From Planctomycetota bacterium (GTDB lineage: Bacteria; Planctomycetota; Phycisphaerae; Phycisphaerales; UBA1924): a stretch of 64,000 nt of DNA. The stretch covers positions 1-64,000 of the forward strand of contig JANRJM010000013.1 of NCBI GenBank assembly GCA_033763975.1. The letters run 5' to 3'. The notes below the pieces were generated by a model. The model was not told where the DNA came from. It saw only the letters and a program-made list of their open reading frames with translations, and did not search any database. The position numbers were made by a program, and so were the translations under genes. Below, piece after piece: positions 37,376 to 45,905 of this stretch (position 1 is the stretch's first letter; every line of letters begins with the position of its first letter).

Positions 37376-38329
37376 CTACTGGGGCAGGTCGGCCTGACCC
37401 GGGGCGAGGCCGAGTTCGCCCATGACCAGGCGCAGATCGCCCCACACCTGCCCGCGGGTCTCCGGGGTGTAGTTGCGGAGCACGTACGCCGGGTGGAACG
37501 TCGGCATCAGACGCACCTGCCGCCCGTCCTCCAGCGCGTACGTCCGCCACTTGCCCCGCATCCGGGTCATGGACTCGTCGGACCGCAGCAGCGCCCGGGC
37601 GGCGGGCAAACCCAGCGTCACGATCACCTCCGGCGAAATGATCGAGAGCTGCGCGCGCAGGAATGGCTCGCACAGCTCGATCTCGCGTCCGGTGGGCGTG
37701 GCGTTGTTCGGCGGGCGGGTCTTCAGGACGTTGCAGATGTAGACCTCGTCGCGCGAGAGCCCCATCGCGGTGATCATCTTCGTGAGCAACTGCCCGGAAC
37801 GCCCCACGAACGGCACGCCCTGGCGGTCCTCATCCTCGCCCGGCGCTTCGCCCACGAACACGAGCCTCGCACACGGGTCGCCGTCGCCCCACACGATTCT
37901 CGTGTGCGCGGTGACGAAGTACCGGTGGGGCGCCTCACGCTCGTAACGCTCGCGCAGGTCGTTCATCGCGCGGACGACGCCCGCGCGATCGCGTACGCCC
38001 GCGCGAGCGGGCACTTCGTTCGCAGGTTCGGGCGCCGCGGCGGGGGCTTCCGGCATGCGCGGCGGGGGCTCGGCGGGGCGAGGGGCCCGCGAAACAGCAG
38101 GCGCCGGGCTCGGCACGGCCGCCGGGCCCGGGGGAGCCGCCGGGTTTGCAACCATCGCCGGGCGCGGAACAGGCGTGGGCTCGCCCCGCGGGGCGGGCGC
38201 CAGGGGCGACCCCGCCGGGCGTGCGTACGCGGGAAGGAAGTCCACGCCGCTCGCGAGCGATGCCTCGGCGTGCAAGCGCACGAGACGAGCGAGGTCGGGC
38301 GTCGGCGGGTTGGACGCTGCGCCGGTCAC
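37376..38329 (-). CDS. Family-4-like uracil-DNA glycosylase lacking most Fe-S cysteines
   Basis: 317 residues from GTG 38329 (GTGA overlap with the upstream gene). After a ~95-residue Pro/Ala-rich N-terminal extension, the catalytic domain has motif A VFVGEAPGEDEDRQGVPFVG, SGQLLTKMI, and motif B FHPAYVLRN. It would remove uracil from DNA. Family 4 enzymes bind a 4Fe-4S cluster through four Cys: an early CxxC, one in KCRPP and one about 15 residues later. Here the early pair is missing (YFVTAHTRIVWGD), KCRPP reads KTRPP, and only ELCEPF keeps its Cys. Cluster binding in the usual way is therefore unlikely. Confidence 0.88.
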   Translation of the reverse strand: MTGAASNPPTPDLARLVRLHAEASLASGVDFLPAYARPAGSPLAPAPRGEPTPVPRPAMVANPAAPPGPAAVPSPAPAVSRAPRPAEPPPRMPEAPAAAPEPANEVPARAGVRDRAGVVRAMNDLRERYEREAPHRYFVTAHTRIVWGDGDPCARLVFVGEAPGEDEDRQGVPFVGRSGQLLTKMITAMGLSRDEVYICNVLKTRPPNNATPTGREIELCEPFLRAQLSIISPEVIVTLGLPAARALLRSDESMTRMRGKWRTYALEDGRQVRLMPTFHPAYVLRNYTPETRGQVWGDLRLVMGELGLAPGQADLPQ

Positions 38330-38691
38330 TGCGGCGTCGTAGGCGTGGGAGGCGTCGTGGGCGCGGAAGGCGGCGTGCCGCCGGGCGCGGGCTCGCCGGG
38401 CGCGGGCTCGGTGGGGGCGGGTTCGCCGGGCGCCGGGGTCTGCGGAGCGGGCTCGGCCGCGCCGGGCTCGGTGCCGCCCTGAGGAACGGGCGGAATGGCC
38501 GAGGGCGGGGGATCGCGCATCGGGTCGGTGTTGGCCTTGGCGGTGGCGGGCTGGGTGTCGAAGTCGGCCCCGCGTCCCTCGAACAGCCCGCTGAGGTAGG
38601 CCCCGGCCAGCAGCCCGACCGCGAGCCCGAGCACCAGCCCGGGCACGAACGCCTTGACGAACGAGGGGGATGTTCCGGTGGCAGAGGTCAT
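38326..38691 (-). CDS. Small single-span membrane protein with Pro-rich tail
   Basis: 121 residues. One membrane helix (about 11-35: FVKAFVPGLVLGLAVGLLAGAYL), then a periplasmic tail with repeated GEPAPTEPAPGEPAPG. No family is recognised. It overlaps the uracil-DNA glycosylase start by 4 nt, so the two are coupled. Confidence 0.6.
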   Translation of the reverse strand: MTSATGTSPSFVKAFVPGLVLGLAVGLLAGAYLSGLFEGRGADFDTQPATAKANTDPMRDPPPSAIPPVPQGGTEPGAAEPAPQTPAPGEPAPTEPAPGEPAPGGTPPSAPTTPPTPTTPQ

Positions 38692-38737
38692 CGGGGGCTC
38701 CGGGGGAAGCGGGGAGGGTATGCGGGGGTGGTCGAGG

Positions 38738-38944
38738 TCAGGGGCGGGCGGACCGCCTCATACGGTAGACCCATCGGGCATAGTCGATGAGCCCGTGAGC
38801 CAACTCTCGCGCGGGAGGCGTGCCGCGCCCGAAGGCGGTGTGCCACCGCCAGGTCCAGTAGGCCCCCCGGAAGCGGAAGCGGGTGATGCACGCGAGGCGG
38901 GCGAGTTCGTAGAAGCCGCCGAGGGTTTCGAGGATCGCCCGCAC
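38738..38944 (-). CDS. Small conserved planctomycete-type protein, 68 aa
   Basis: 68 residues from GTG 38944, three bases after the epimerase stop, suggesting one operon. Contains AYWTWRWHTAFG and LIDYARWVYRMRR, dense in Trp, Tyr and Arg. I associate this pattern with short planctomycete proteins near sugar-nucleotide genes, but only from memory. Function unknown. Confidence 0.6.
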   Translation of the reverse strand: MRAILETLGGFYELARLACITRFRFRGAYWTWRWHTAFGRGTPPARELAHGLIDYARWVYRMRRSARP

Positions 38945-38947
38945 GCG

Positions 38948-39970
38948 TCAGGCCCCCGCGAGGACGCGCTTGTACCACTCGATCGTCTCGCCGAGCCCTT
39001 CCTCGAGCGGGGTGACGGGCTCATAGCCCAGCAGTTGGCGGGCGACCGAGATGTCCGCCAGGCTGTGCTTGACGTCGCCCGCGCGCTCGGGACGGAAGAC
39101 GGGCTGGATGTGCGGCACGCCGCACTGCCGGGCCATGACCTGCGCGAGTTCCAGCACGCTCACCCGCCGGGCGGTGCCGACGTTGATGACGTTGCCCGTC
39201 AGGCGGCTGGGGCACGAGCCGGCCAGCAGGGTGGCGAGCACGGCGTTGGAGACGTAGGTCATGTCGCGGGTCGCGGTGCCGTCGCCGAAGATCGTCGGCG
39301 CCTCGCCCGCGAGCAGGCACTTGGCGAACGCCGCCACGACCGCGGCGTAGGCGCTGTCCGCGCTCTGGCGGGGCCCGAAGATGTTGAAGTACCGCACCGA
39401 CGCCGTGGACAGCCCGTAGCAGTGCGACCACACGGCGAGCAGTTCTTCGCCCGCGAGCTTGCTGGCGGCGTAGGGCGACAGCGGCTTGGCGGGCTGCGTC
39501 TCGACCTTGGGCAGTTCGGGCTGATCGCCGTACGCCGAGGACGACGCGGCGAAGACAACCCGCTGGGCCTTCACCGCGCGGGCCGCCTCGAGCACGCGCA
39601 GCGTGCCCGTCGCGTTCACCGACCACGTGCGCTGCGGCTGCTCGATGCTCTTGGGCACGCTGCCCAGCGCCGCGAGGTGAAAAATGGTCTCGGCGCCGGT
39701 GACGGCCTCGCGCAGCGAGTCATCGTCCAGGATCGACGCGTGCACGAAGCGGACCCGGTCGGGTTCCAGTTCGATCAGCCCGGACAGGTGGTCGAGCGTC
39801 GAGTTCGACAGATCGTCGATCACACGGATCGACGCGCCCAGCGCCAGCAGCGTGTCGCACAGGTGCCCGCCGATGAACCCCGTGCCGCCTGTCACGCAGA
39901 CCGTTCGGCCTTGGTAGAACGTCCGGAGCTTGGACACCTTGTCGGCGGGCAGCTTCATGGGGGGCACCAT
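38948..39970 (-). CDS. NAD-dependent sugar-nucleotide epimerase/dehydratase
   Basis: 340 residues; ATG 39970, with ATG 39958 possible. Extended short-chain dehydrogenase: VTGGTGFIGGHLCDTLL (about 26-42) for NAD, HLAALGSVPKSI, FAASSSAYGD and the catalytic Tyr-x3-Lys in SPYAASK. RYFNIFGPRQ and TRDMTYVSNAV fit the UDP-GlcNAc/UDP-glucose 4-epimerase group (WbpP-like). It would supply activated sugars for surface polysaccharide. The exact substrate cannot be fixed by eye. Confidence 0.88.
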   Translation of the reverse strand: MVPPMKLPADKVSKLRTFYQGRTVCVTGGTGFIGGHLCDTLLALGASIRVIDDLSNSTLDHLSGLIELEPDRVRFVHASILDDDSLREAVTGAETIFHLAALGSVPKSIEQPQRTWSVNATGTLRVLEAARAVKAQRVVFAASSSAYGDQPELPKVETQPAKPLSPYAASKLAGEELLAVWSHCYGLSTASVRYFNIFGPRQSADSAYAAVVAAFAKCLLAGEAPTIFGDGTATRDMTYVSNAVLATLLAGSCPSRLTGNVINVGTARRVSVLELAQVMARQCGVPHIQPVFRPERAGDVKHSLADISVARQLLGYEPVTPLEEGLGETIEWYKRVLAGA

Positions 39971-40038
39971 CGTATCGGCGTCGGCCCTCCGACGCCAGAC
40001 AGAGTCGGACGAGCGTCCGGGGCGAGAGCGGTGGCGGG

Positions 40039-40075
40039 CAAAAACAAAGCGGCGGGCCCCGGAAGGGCCCGCCGC
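40039..40075 (-). terminator. Rho-independent terminator of the DUF11 lipoprotein gene
   Basis: A perfect 11-bp stem (gcggcgggccc at 40049-40059 with 40065-40075) and a 5-nt loop. On the minus strand it is followed by TTTGTTTTTG. Confidence 0.92.
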
Positions 40076-40101
40076 GCGAGGGTCAGACGAGTGGCGCGAA
40101 C

Positions 40102-41754
40102 TCAGCGGGGCTGGTTCTCGCCCTGGGGCGCGCGGGGCTGGCCGGGCGCCGGGATGAACACGGTGATCTCGTCGTCGCGGACCGGGAGGCGCAGCTCGGC
40201 GCAGGTGGTCTCGGAGATGACGAGGAACTCACCGTCGCGGGTGGTCCGGACGGTGATGGTGCCCGCGCGCTTCTCGCCGCGGGGGATGCGGTCGGCGATG
40301 CGCCAGGTGAACTTGGTGCCGGCGCGCTGCGGCTGGCCGAGCGTGGAGGAGACGAACTCCATCCCCTCGGGCAGGACGATGCTGACCTGCACGTTCGTCA
40401 GGTCGACCTGGCCCTGGTTCGTGACCTCGTAGCGGTAGGCCTGGTTGGTGCCGACGGTGACCACGCCCTCGCTGTCGTCCAGCAGGGTGGCCATGTCGGG
40501 CGTGCCACGGACGCCCGTGGTGCACGAATCAGTGACCGCGTTCGCGCAGGTGCACGTCGCGGTCGCGGAGGCGGTCATGGTGCCCGCGCCGCCGGCCGAA
40601 ACGGTCATGTTGAGCGTGCGGCTGGCGTTGGCGTTCAGGGTCGCCAGGTTCCACACGACGTTCGAGCCCTGCAGCGTGCCGCCGTTGTCGGCGCTCACGA
40701 ACGTCGCGCCCTGCGGCAGCGGCGCGGTCACCACCGTCGCGTTGCAGTTGCCGTCACCCTTGTTCGAGACGGTGAACCGGAACGTCGCCTGCCGACCGAT
40801 GAGGATCGCCTCGGGGCACTCGGCCTTGATGGCCAGCTCGGGCTGGCGCACCACCGTCGTCGTCTGGTTCGAGTTGGCCGTGAGGTTGCCCTCGGCGACG
40901 GCACGCCCGGTGTTCTGGAACGAGCCCTTGCGGGTCGCCTTGGCGTTGAACGTGAACTCACGCGACTGGCCCGCGTTCAGCGTGCCCGCGTCGAACTCGA
41001 CGCTCGAGCGCCCGTCGGCGGTGGTGAGGCCCACCGGGAGCGGGTCGGTCACCTTCACGTTGCGCGCGACGCCCGTGCCCGTGTTCGTCACGACGAGCTT
41101 GACCGGGATCGGGTCGCACATCATCACCTCGGCCGGGACGGTCTTCGTGAGCGCCAGCGAGGGCTTCACGACCGGGATCGTCATGCACGCGGGGATGGTG
41201 TAGCTGAGCGTGGCGCACGACTGCACGGTGCCGACGTTGCCCGCCGCGCCGTTCACGCGGATGGTCTTGGTCTCGCCGGGGGTCATGCGCCCCAGGTCGA
41301 ACGCCCACGCCCGCCCGCCGTCGGCCGACGCGCCCTGCGGCGTGGTCGAGGCGACGGTGAACCCGCTGGGCATCGACTCGACGACCGTCACGTCCTCGAG
41401 CGTGCTGGGCGAGACGTTCGTCACCTTGATGAGGTACTCGAAGGGTGCGCCCGCGATGACTTCGCTGGGGTACGAGCGATCAAGGAACAGGGCGGCGTTG
41501 TTCTGCACGCCGGACGGGTAGTACACCCCGGAGCCGGACGAGGCGACCGGCGTCGTCCGCGCCACCTCGGTGGTGCGGGCGGGCTGCGCGGCCGTCGTCG
41601 ACTCGGGCCCGCGCGGGGCGTGCGTGCGCGTCGGCTCGCCGGGGCCGCGGACGGTGCCGTCGTACGGATACCCGCGATCGCCGGTCCGCTGCTGGCTGCA
41701 CCCGATGACGCCGGCCAGCAGAGCCATGACGCCAACACCGATCAAGGACTTCAT
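40102..41754 (-). CDS. DUF11 repeat lipoprotein
   Basis: 550 residues from ATG 41754 (GTG 41760, nearer to AGGAGG, is possible). A lipoprotein signal ends VIGC (Cys19). A Thr/Ala/Arg-rich linker is followed by four to five ~110-residue DUF11 (OmcB-like) repeats with hallmarks YLIKVTNVSPSTLEDVTVVE, VVTNTGTGVARNVKVTDPLP, FRFTVSNKGDGN and YRYEVTNQGQVDLTNVQVSIVLPEG. Paired cysteines (CATLSYTIPAC, CTCANAVTDSC) suggest disulfides. Such proteins are envelope or cell-surface structural candidates in bacteria with unusual walls. It is preceded by a good promoter and a ~175-nt leader. Confidence 0.85.
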   Translation of the reverse strand: MKSLIGVGVMALLAGVIGCSQQRTGDRGYPYDGTVRGPGEPTRTHAPRGPESTTAAQPARTTEVARTTPVASSGSGVYYPSGVQNNAALFLDRSYPSEVIAGAPFEYLIKVTNVSPSTLEDVTVVESMPSGFTVASTTPQGASADGGRAWAFDLGRMTPGETKTIRVNGAAGNVGTVQSCATLSYTIPACMTIPVVKPSLALTKTVPAEVMMCDPIPVKLVVTNTGTGVARNVKVTDPLPVGLTTADGRSSVEFDAGTLNAGQSREFTFNAKATRKGSFQNTGRAVAEGNLTANSNQTTTVVRQPELAIKAECPEAILIGRQATFRFTVSNKGDGNCNATVVTAPLPQGATFVSADNGGTLQGSNVVWNLATLNANASRTLNMTVSAGGAGTMTASATATCTCANAVTDSCTTGVRGTPDMATLLDDSEGVVTVGTNQAYRYEVTNQGQVDLTNVQVSIVLPEGMEFVSSTLGQPQRAGTKFTWRIADRIPRGEKRAGTITVRTTRDGEFLVISETTCAELRLPVRDDEITVFIPAPGQPRAPQGENQPR

Positions 41755-42112
41755 GTTCACAACTGCCTCCTCATCACTACTGCACCCGGGCGGTTGAACT
41801 CGGGCGCAACCTCGCAGCCCGGCCAAACCGGGACTCATGCTCCCGGCGACAGCCGGGCCCCGATCACTACCCCTCCGTTCGGTCACCCCTGCGAGCCGGA
41901 CAGGCTTCGCAAAACACCACGCTGTGGGTTGCGGAGGATTCTCTGTCGCATGTGTGGGGTTGTCAATGAGTTCGAGCATGACGGCATCCTGCGAGCGTGC
42001 CAGTCGTGCGGGTACTTCTCGCGCTCGCGGATGAACACCGCATGAACTGCGCGTTGCTTGTGCGACGCTTTTCGGAACCCCGATGAGATCGCGGGGTCAC
42101 ACCGGAACAGAT
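41755..42112. other. Divergent intergenic region with long leader, 358 bp
   Basis: It holds the minus-strand promoter at 41938-41966. The downstream ~175-nt untranslated leader of the DUF11 gene can form several GC hairpins (cccggctgtcgccggg at 41851-41866 and cccggtttggccggg at 41831-41845). It repeats gtagtgat near its middle and again beside the ribosome site. No protein gene is convincing in this gap. A structured regulatory leader is possible but matches no riboswitch I can name. Confidence 0.45.
41938..41966 (-). promoter_or_regulatory. sigma70-like promoter of the DUF11 lipoprotein gene
   Basis: Minus strand: TTGACA (41961-41966), 17-bp spacer, GAGAAT (41938-41943). It is the best consensus match seen in the window. 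Transcription would begin near 41930, giving a 5' leader of about 175 nt. Confidence 0.6.
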
Positions 42113-43696
42113 ATGGCGAACGATGTTTCTTCGTGGACGTCGTATGTGCTTCTATTCGCAGCGCTTGCGCTCACAGCGTGGGTGCTGCGGGGCCGGCGCG
42201 CCCGTTCGCCGCGTTGCCCGCGCTGCGCGTATGCCATGGTCGGGCTGGATCTGCTGAAATGTCCGGAATGCGGGCTCGAGGCCGCGAGTGCGCGCGTCTG
42301 GACGCGTCGACGCCGTCCGTGGCGGGCCCTCTGGCTCGCCCTGGCGCTCGCGCTGCTCGCCTACGCCGCCGCCGCCACGCCCCGAACGATCCGCGAGGGC
42401 TGGGCCGGCGCCGTGCCCACGCCCGCGCTCGTCGTGATGTTCCCCGCGATGAGCCCGGCGTGGGATCAGGTCACGCGCCCGCTGGAAGACAGGCCGCTGC
42501 GCCTCGAACTCGCGCGCCGTGTGAACGACAAAGAACTCGGCCTGCTCGGGCCCGTGTGGGAGCGCGTGTGGCTGTGGCGCACGCGCGCGTCGTTCTCGTA
42601 CGCCGGCCGCCTGGGCGTGCCCGCGCGCGACCGCGCACTGCTCGAACAACTGCACACGACGATCATCGGTGAACTGCCCGCGGGCGCGACGTTCGAAGAC
42701 GCGCTGCTCGCGATCCGCGGCTCGGGGATCCACTACGTCAACCCCGACTGGGCGGGGCTGCGCGCATCCGGGCTCCCAGAATCCGCGGCCGCGCCGCGTT
42801 GGAAGGGCGGCACCGCCGCGGCGTTGCTCGACCGCCTGTGCACGCACCCCGGCGGCCTTCCCGCGGCCCGGTGGACCGTGCACGATGGATGGATCGTCGT
42901 CCACCCGGCCAACGAGCCCCCGATCCGCGTCTTCGCGTCGTACGACATGCCCGACACGCTCGCCGACGAGCGCTCGGTGCTTGACGCGATGCGCGACAAG
43001 TGGCCGGAGCCGGAGGAAACTAACCCGCTCATATCCGACAGCGCCTCGTGGTACTTAGTCTCGCCCCCACTGACATCTCTCGCCGGCACAGTCCCATACG
43101 TCATCGAGCCCGACGGGTGGTTCGACAACGGCGGCGACACCAGCGCGCTGTCCGTGATCGGCGGGCGAATGGCCATCTCGGCGCCGGCGCCGGTGCACGA
43201 GAAGGTCCGGCGCCTGCTCGACGCGATCAACCAGGCCACGCCCGAGACGCCCCGCACGGCCTTCGCGGACGGCACGCTCGCGACCAGCGATGCGGCGGCG
43301 ACCGGGCGAGGGCCGGAGGCGCGGCATGCGGTACGGGTCTACAACGTCACCGACCTGCTCGCGCGCTCAATGAGCCCCGACCCGCCGTCGGTCGACCCGA
43401 TGCTCGACCTGGGGTACGCGCTTTCGTCGTTCGTACGCCCCAACGACTGGATCGACAACGGCGGGGACCGCGCCCACTGGTTGCCAGTTCACATGCGCCT
43501 GGTGATCGTCGGCGATGCGCGCCTGCACGCGGAGGTCGAGGATCTGCTGGCGAAGCTCCGGGGGCCCGGGCAGCCGCTGCGCCGGTTCGACCCGTTGACC
43601 GAGCCCGCGGAAGCGGACACCCCGCGCGCGCCCTCCGGCACGGGCGATGGCGATCCGCCGAGCGGCGCAGAGCCGCCGCCGGAGCCCGGCGAGTAG
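42113..43696 (+). CDS. Zinc-ribbon membrane protein with two secretin-NTD-like segments
   Basis: 527 residues from ATG 42113. An N-terminal membrane helix (SYVLLFAALALTAWVL) precedes a zinc ribbon (CPRCAYAMVGLDLLKCPECG, about 37-56), then a second helix (ALWLALALALLAYAAA). The long exported part has two related segments, VIEPDGWFDNGGD...LLDAINQ and FVRPNDWIDNGGD...LLAKLR. These resemble the short secretin-N-like modules widespread in planctomycete proteins. HYVNPDW and AARWTVHDGWIVVHP precede them. The function is unknown. The modules suggest protein assembly at the membrane. Confidence 0.7.
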   Translation: MANDVSSWTSYVLLFAALALTAWVLRGRRARSPRCPRCAYAMVGLDLLKCPECGLEAASARVWTRRRRPWRALWLALALALLAYAAAATPRTIREGWAGAVPTPALVVMFPAMSPAWDQVTRPLEDRPLRLELARRVNDKELGLLGPVWERVWLWRTRASFSYAGRLGVPARDRALLEQLHTTIIGELPAGATFEDALLAIRGSGIHYVNPDWAGLRASGLPESAAAPRWKGGTAAALLDRLCTHPGGLPAARWTVHDGWIVVHPANEPPIRVFASYDMPDTLADERSVLDAMRDKWPEPEETNPLISDSASWYLVSPPLTSLAGTVPYVIEPDGWFDNGGDTSALSVIGGRMAISAPAPVHEKVRRLLDAINQATPETPRTAFADGTLATSDAAATGRGPEARHAVRVYNVTDLLARSMSPDPPSVDPMLDLGYALSSFVRPNDWIDNGGDRAHWLPVHMRLVIVGDARLHAEVEDLLAKLRGPGQPLRRFDPLTEPAEADTPRAPSGTGDGDPPSGAEPPPEPGE

Positions 43697-43805
43697 CAGC
43701 GTCTCGCGCGGCGCGAGCGGTCGTTCGGGACGCAGCGACGTGGCGCTTGCCGCGCTCTACGGAGCACGCGCGACCGTCCGGGGGAGGTCACGCGGCGCAG
43801 GACGT

Positions 43806-44477
43806 TCAGCTCGCCACGGGCTGGGCGTTGGAGCGGTGCAGGGCGCGGATGAGCGAGAGTTCGAGGGCCGTCAGGCCGGCCCGCGTGGCGTGTCGTGCGA
43901 GCTGCACGCGGTTGTCGCAGTGGAGCTTTCGCCCGAGGCTGGCGCGGTGCCACTCGACGGTGCGCGTGCTTCGGTGCATCATCGCGGCAATCTCGTCGCT
44001 GGTGCGTCCGTGCCCGAGGTGGTGGAGCAGTTCGAGTTCGCGCTCCGTGAGCGCCGCGAGCGGGCCCAGGTGGTTCGAGTGGGCGAGGGGCGCGGGCGGA
44101 TCGGCGGCGATCTCGGGGACGTCGGCCTCCAGGCCGCAGGGCCTCGCGACCATCAGCGCCTCGCGCCGGCGCGGAGCGGCGGCGCGGTACGACTCGGTGC
44201 ACAGGACGCCCATGAGCATGCCCCGGACGCGGACGCGGTTCTCGCCGTTGCACGCCCGGTTGATGAGCTCGACGCGCTCCTGCGCGAACTCACGCCCGAA
44301 GATGGACGCGAGCGTCCGCCCGGCGAGCGTGGCCGCGTCGACGCGAAGGAGCGCCGCGGCGCTCGGGCTGGCGTGCAGGATGGTCGCGGCGTCGTCCAAG
44401 AGAAGGATGAACGCCCCGGCGTCGGCGTTCAGTGTGTCCCAGGTAACGTCGCCAGTAGGAGCTGCTGTTGAAGGCAT
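43806..44477 (-). CDS. PAS-like plus LuxR-type helix-turn-helix regulator
   Basis: 223 residues from ATG 44477. An N-terminal PAS-like sensor region (about 15-120: AFILLLDDAATILHASPSAAALL) is followed by a LuxR/FixJ-type DNA-binding domain (about 145-205: LTERELELLHHLGHGRTSDEIAAMMHRSTRTVEWH). No receiver domain is seen, so it senses through PAS or another input. Targets are unknown. The neighbouring aldolase gene is transcribed in the same direction, 272 bp upstream of it. Confidence 0.82.
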   Translation of the reverse strand: MPSTAAPTGDVTWDTLNADAGAFILLLDDAATILHASPSAAALLRVDAATLAGRTLASIFGREFAQERVELINRACNGENRVRVRGMLMGVLCTESYRAAAPRRREALMVARPCGLEADVPEIAADPPAPLAHSNHLGPLAALTERELELLHHLGHGRTSDEIAAMMHRSTRTVEWHRASLGRKLHCDNRVQLARHATRAGLTALELSLIRALHRSNAQPVAS

Positions 44478-44749
44478 GCTGTCTTCGTGTGGGGTGGCTC
44501 GAGGTTGAGAAGGCAGGGACAACTCGCCGCACATGCGGACCTCCGTTCCCCCGCTGAACCAAGCGTTGCATTCTGCGGCTTGGCGACAAGCCCACAGCCG
44601 ACGAATGCTCGCAAACCCAGTAAAAATCCCGAGACTTTTCCTTGGGTCTTGCGCTTGGTCCGCGCGTGAATGCATGCGCACTCCACCGCGCTCCTGCGTG
44701 AGGCGCGGGTGAGAGCACCCAACTTCGCTCGACCGACGTTCAGGAGATG

Positions 44750-45883
44750 TCAGGCAACCGTGATGCTGCGATCGAGGTACACGTCCTGCACGGCCTGCAG
44801 GAGCGCGACGCCGTCGGCCATGGTCTTCTGGAAGGCCTTGCGCCCGGAGATGAGCCCCATCCCGCCCGCGCGCTTGTTGATGACGGCGGTCAGCACCGCG
44901 TCCTGCAGGTCGGCGGCGCCCTTGCTCTCCCCGCCCGAGTTGATCAGCGGGATGCGCCCCATGTAGTTGTTCAGGATCTGGTAGCGGCAGAGGTCAATGG
45001 GGTGCCCGCCGTTGCCCCACTCATCGCTCCCGCACAGCTCCGTGTACACGCGCTTGTCCCACTTGCCGTAGGACGAGCCGCCGGTGTTGAGCGCGGCGTA
45101 CCCGCCGTTGTTCACGGGCAGCTTCTGCTTGATGATGTCGGCCTTGATCGTCGCGCCCAGGTGGTTGGCCTGCCCGGTGAGGTCGGCGCTCGCGTGGAAG
45201 TCCACGGGCTTGTCGGGCTGCGGGGTTCCCGCGGGGTGCGCGGGGAACGTCTTGAACTTCGCGTTGCGCGTGTAGCACCAGAGCACCGTGACCATGCCCA
45301 GCGCGTGCGCCTCCTCGAACATGTCGGAGACATACGCGATCTCGTCGCGCGAGGAGTCGTTGCCGAAGTACACCGTCGCGCCGACCGCCACCGCCCCCAT
45401 CTCGTAGCACTGGCGGACGCTGCCGAAGTACGACTGCTTGTAGATGTTCGGGTACGTCAGCATCTCGTTGTGGTTGAACTTCACGAGGAAGGGGATTTTG
45501 TGGGCGTACTTGCGGGAGACCGACGCCAGCACGCCGACGGTCGAGGCGACGGCGTTGCAGCCGCCCTCGATCGCCAGGCGGACGATGTTCTCCGGGTCGA
45601 AGAACTCGGGGTTGGGCGCGAAGCTCGCGCCGGCGGAGTGCTCGATGCCCTGGTCGACCGGGAGGATCGAGATGTACCCCGTGCCGCCGAGGCGCCCGTG
45701 GTTCATGATGGTCTGGAAGTTGCGCAGCACGACCGGCGAGCGGTCGGAGAGCGCAAGGACGCGGTCGACGAAGTCGGGCCCGGGCAGGTGCAACTGCCCG
45801 CGCCGGACGGTCTTGGACTCGTAGTTCAGCAGCGCGTCGGCCTGCGCGCCCAGGACGGCTCGGACGTTCGTTGCGGTAGACAT
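44750..45883 (-). CDS. fbaB: Fructose-bisphosphate aldolase class I (FbaB/DhnA type)
   Basis: 377 residues from ATG 45883. Splits fructose 1,6-bisphosphate in glycolysis, using a Schiff-base Lys and no metal. Landmarks: [83 protein letters not shown] and [16 protein letters not shown]. It is near the expected length of bacterial FbaB. With the phosphofructokinase gene it gives two steps of glycolysis in the window. Confidence 0.93.
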   Translation of the reverse strand: MSTATNVRAVLGAQADALLNYESKTVRRGQLHLPGPDFVDRVLALSDRSPVVLRNFQTIMNHGRLGGTGYISILPVDQGIEHSAGASFAPNPEFFDPENIVRLAIEGGCNAVASTVGVLASVSRKYAHKIPFLVKFNHNEMLTYPNIYKQSYFGSVRQCYEMGAVAVGATVYFGNDSSRDEIAYVSDMFEEAHALGMVTVLWCYTRNAKFKTFPAHPAGTPQPDKPVDFHASADLTGQANHLGATIKADIIKQKLPVNNGGYAALNTGGSSYGKWDKRVYTELCGSDEWGNGGHPIDLCRYQILNNYMGRIPLINSGGESKGAADLQDAVLTAVINKRAGGMGLISGRKAFQKTMADGVALLQAVQDVYLDRSITVA

Positions 45884-45905
45884 GGCGTGATTCCCCGAAA
45901 GACGA

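Noticed and set aside
41755-41930. Cyclic di-GMP (GEMM) riboswitch in the DUF11 leader
   Set aside because: A GCGAAGCC stretch and a GC-rich hairpin loosely recall it, but the conserved core and tetraloop/receptor elements could not be identified.
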